Below, in pieces: positions 40,358 through 41,240 of a stretch of DNA of 41,240 nucleotides; the first letter of the stretch is position 1, and the number at the start of each line of letters is the position of its first letter. The DNA is from DATMRF01 sp035566435 (GTDB lineage: Bacteria > Verrucomicrobiota > Verrucomicrobiia > Limisphaerales > UBA8199). The translations under genes and the position numbers were made by a program. The stretch is taken from NCBI GenBank assembly GCA_035566435.1, contig DATMRF010000058.1:1-41240 (forward strand), read 5' to 3'. Under the pieces are notes generated by a model. The model was not told the origin of the DNA. It saw nothing but the letters and a program-made list of their open reading frames with translations, and did no database searches.

Positions 40358-40984
40358 GTGATAGCTTTGCTTGATTACGGCTCCGGCAACCTGCGCAGCG
40401 TGCATAAGGCGCTGCTGAAGGTCGGTGCGGACGTGCGCATCGCGCGCGAGCCCGCGGAAATGGCGGACGCTGACGCCGCGGTATTGCCGGGCGTGGGAGC
40501 GTTCGATGATTGCATGCAAGCGCTCAAGGGCCAGGGATTGCTTGAGGCCGCCCGCGCGTTCATCGAATCGGGCCGGCCCTTCCTGGGCATTTGTGTCGGC
40601 TACCAGGCGCTGTTCGAAAAGAGCGAAGAGTTCAACAGTTGCGCCGCCGGCCTCGGCATTTTCCGGGGGAAGGTGGTTCGCTTTGCGCAGCAGAACGGAC
40701 TTAAGGTGCCTCAGATCGGGTGGAACCAGCTTGAGATCGTGCGATCCGAATGCCCGCTCCTTCGAGGTGTGGCCACCGGAAGCTACGTATATTTTGTCCA
40801 CAGCTTTTTTCCGAAGCCGACCGAACAGTCGATCGTTGCGACGCGCACGACTTACGGCGAAACCTTCGCGTCGGCAGTGTGGCGCGATAACGTCTACGCG
40901 ACGCAGTTCCATCCCGAGAAGAGTCAAAAAGTCGGGCTGCAGTTGCTGACGAACTTTGTCGAGCTGGCGAACAGTGGCAAGTGA
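40358..40984 (+). CDS. hisH: Imidazole glycerol phosphate synthase, glutamine amidotransferase subunit HisH
   Basis: Starting at GTG 40358 (IALLDYGSGNLRSV) the product is 208 residues, the usual HisH length. GTG 40352 and GTG 40331 are also in frame. The class I amidotransferase motif GICVGYQALFE holds the catalytic Cys, and TQFHPEKSQ holds the His and Glu of the triad. With HisF it makes imidazole glycerol phosphate and AICAR for histidine synthesis, using ammonia from glutamine. No other his genes are in the window. It marks the end of the T6SS island. Confidence 0.95.
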   Translation: MIALLDYGSGNLRSVHKALLKVGADVRIAREPAEMADADAAVLPGVGAFDDCMQALKGQGLLEAARAFIESGRPFLGICVGYQALFEKSEEFNSCAAGLGIFRGKVVRFAQQNGLKVPQIGWNQLEIVRSECPLLRGVATGSYVYFVHSFFPKPTEQSIVATRTTYGETFASAVWRDNVYATQFHPEKSQKVGLQLLTNFVELANSGK

Positions 40985-41045
40985 ACAGGGATTAACTCGG
41001 TGCCGGACGTACCCGTTTTATTCGCAGGATTGATGGCGGTTTCAG

Positions 41046-41062
41046 CCGTCCCTTCGGGACGG
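41046..41062. repeat. REP-like hairpin 1 after hisH
   Basis: CCGTCCC, loop TTC, GGGACGG. Perfect 7-bp stem. With the next hairpin it forms a two-hairpin intergenic element of a kind often seen in such genomes. Confidence 0.7.
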
Positions 41063-41082
41063 AACTCGGACGGGCGAGCCCA

Positions 41083-41102
41083 CCCAGTGCTAAAGCATTG
41101 GG
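41083..41102. repeat. REP-like hairpin 2, at the intron insertion point
   Basis: CCCAGTGC, loop TAAA, GCATTGGG. Eight pairs with one G-T. It ends three bases before the proposed intron start, resembling the stem-loop targets of class C group II introns. Confidence 0.7.
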
Positions 41103-41105
41103 CTA

Positions 41106-41240
41106 GTGCGCTTGAGAGCGAGCGCGCACAGAGGGTGAGAGTCCCTCCCCGGCGGAGCTTCCCGCCCGGAAGCTGAAAGTAACTGCTCCGTGGCGACACG
41201 GGGTGGAGAGCAACTGGAAACGAACGGATAGTCCGTAGAA
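41106..41240 (+). mobile_element. Probable 5' end of a group II intron (cut by window end)
   Basis: The stretch opens with GTGCG, the group II 5' consensus (GUGYG). It contains GAGGGTGAGAGTCCCTC, a hairpin typical of domain I, then segments such as GAAGCTGAAAGTAACTG and GGAAACGAACGGATAGTCCG that recall intron domain I. No reverse transcriptase is visible because the window ends. The call is by pattern, with no alignment. Confidence 0.5.

Overview
The window looks like a chromosomal piece of a soil-type Verrucomicrobia bacterium, most likely of the Pedosphaera/Limisphaerales kind. This is inferred from the GC-rich genes, the large membrane-anchored Ser/Thr kinase with a repeat tail, non-SD starts, and gene-poor spacers packed with short word-like repeats. 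No rRNA or other phylogenetic marker is present to confirm it.

About 35 kb is a near-complete type VI secretion system (T6SS). Layout: (1) 1-1857, the 3' part of a Ser/Thr kinase; (2) 2236-3021, a crotonase-fold hydrolase on the minus strand; (3) 3022-5858, a 2.8 kb spacer without credible genes, full of short tandem 'words'; (4) 5859-15746, a plus-strand operon with a TagH-tail-like protein, tssK, tssL, tssM, a TagF-SUMF1 fusion and tssA; (5) 15925-28554, tssB, tssC, two different hcp genes, tagJ, tssE, tssF, tssG, tssH (clpV) and tssI (vgrG); (6) 28671-35691, the cargo zone; (7) 36163-40295, a T6SS-associated Ala/Pro-rich protein, then on the minus strand a methyltransferase, a PAAR tip protein and a TssB-TssC fusion; (8) 40358-40984, hisH, marking return to housekeeping genes; (9) 41106 to the end, what looks like the 5' end of a group II intron.

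The parts fit one machine. TssM/L form the membrane anchor, TssK/F/G/E/A the baseplate, TssB/C the sheath, Hcp the tube, VgrG and PAAR the spike, and ClpV recycles the sheath. TagF, the TagH-like protein and perhaps the kinase would control firing. No TssJ lipoprotein and no FHA domain were seen.

The cargo zone is the most interesting coding part. A two-gene module (a small beta-domain protein plus a LysM/peptidoglycan-binding protein) occurs twice. Each copy precedes a different predicted toxin: one with a caspase-like His/Cys pattern, one a metzincin-type zinc protease that overlaps an exported HEAT-repeat protein, a candidate immunity protein. The most unusual non-coding feature is a repeat family in which a conserved frame carries short words that differ between copies but are uniform within a copy (four copies at 3.8-4.8 kb, a fifth at 35.8 kb). 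It sits among many arrays of 3-5 words with periods of 7-10 bp.
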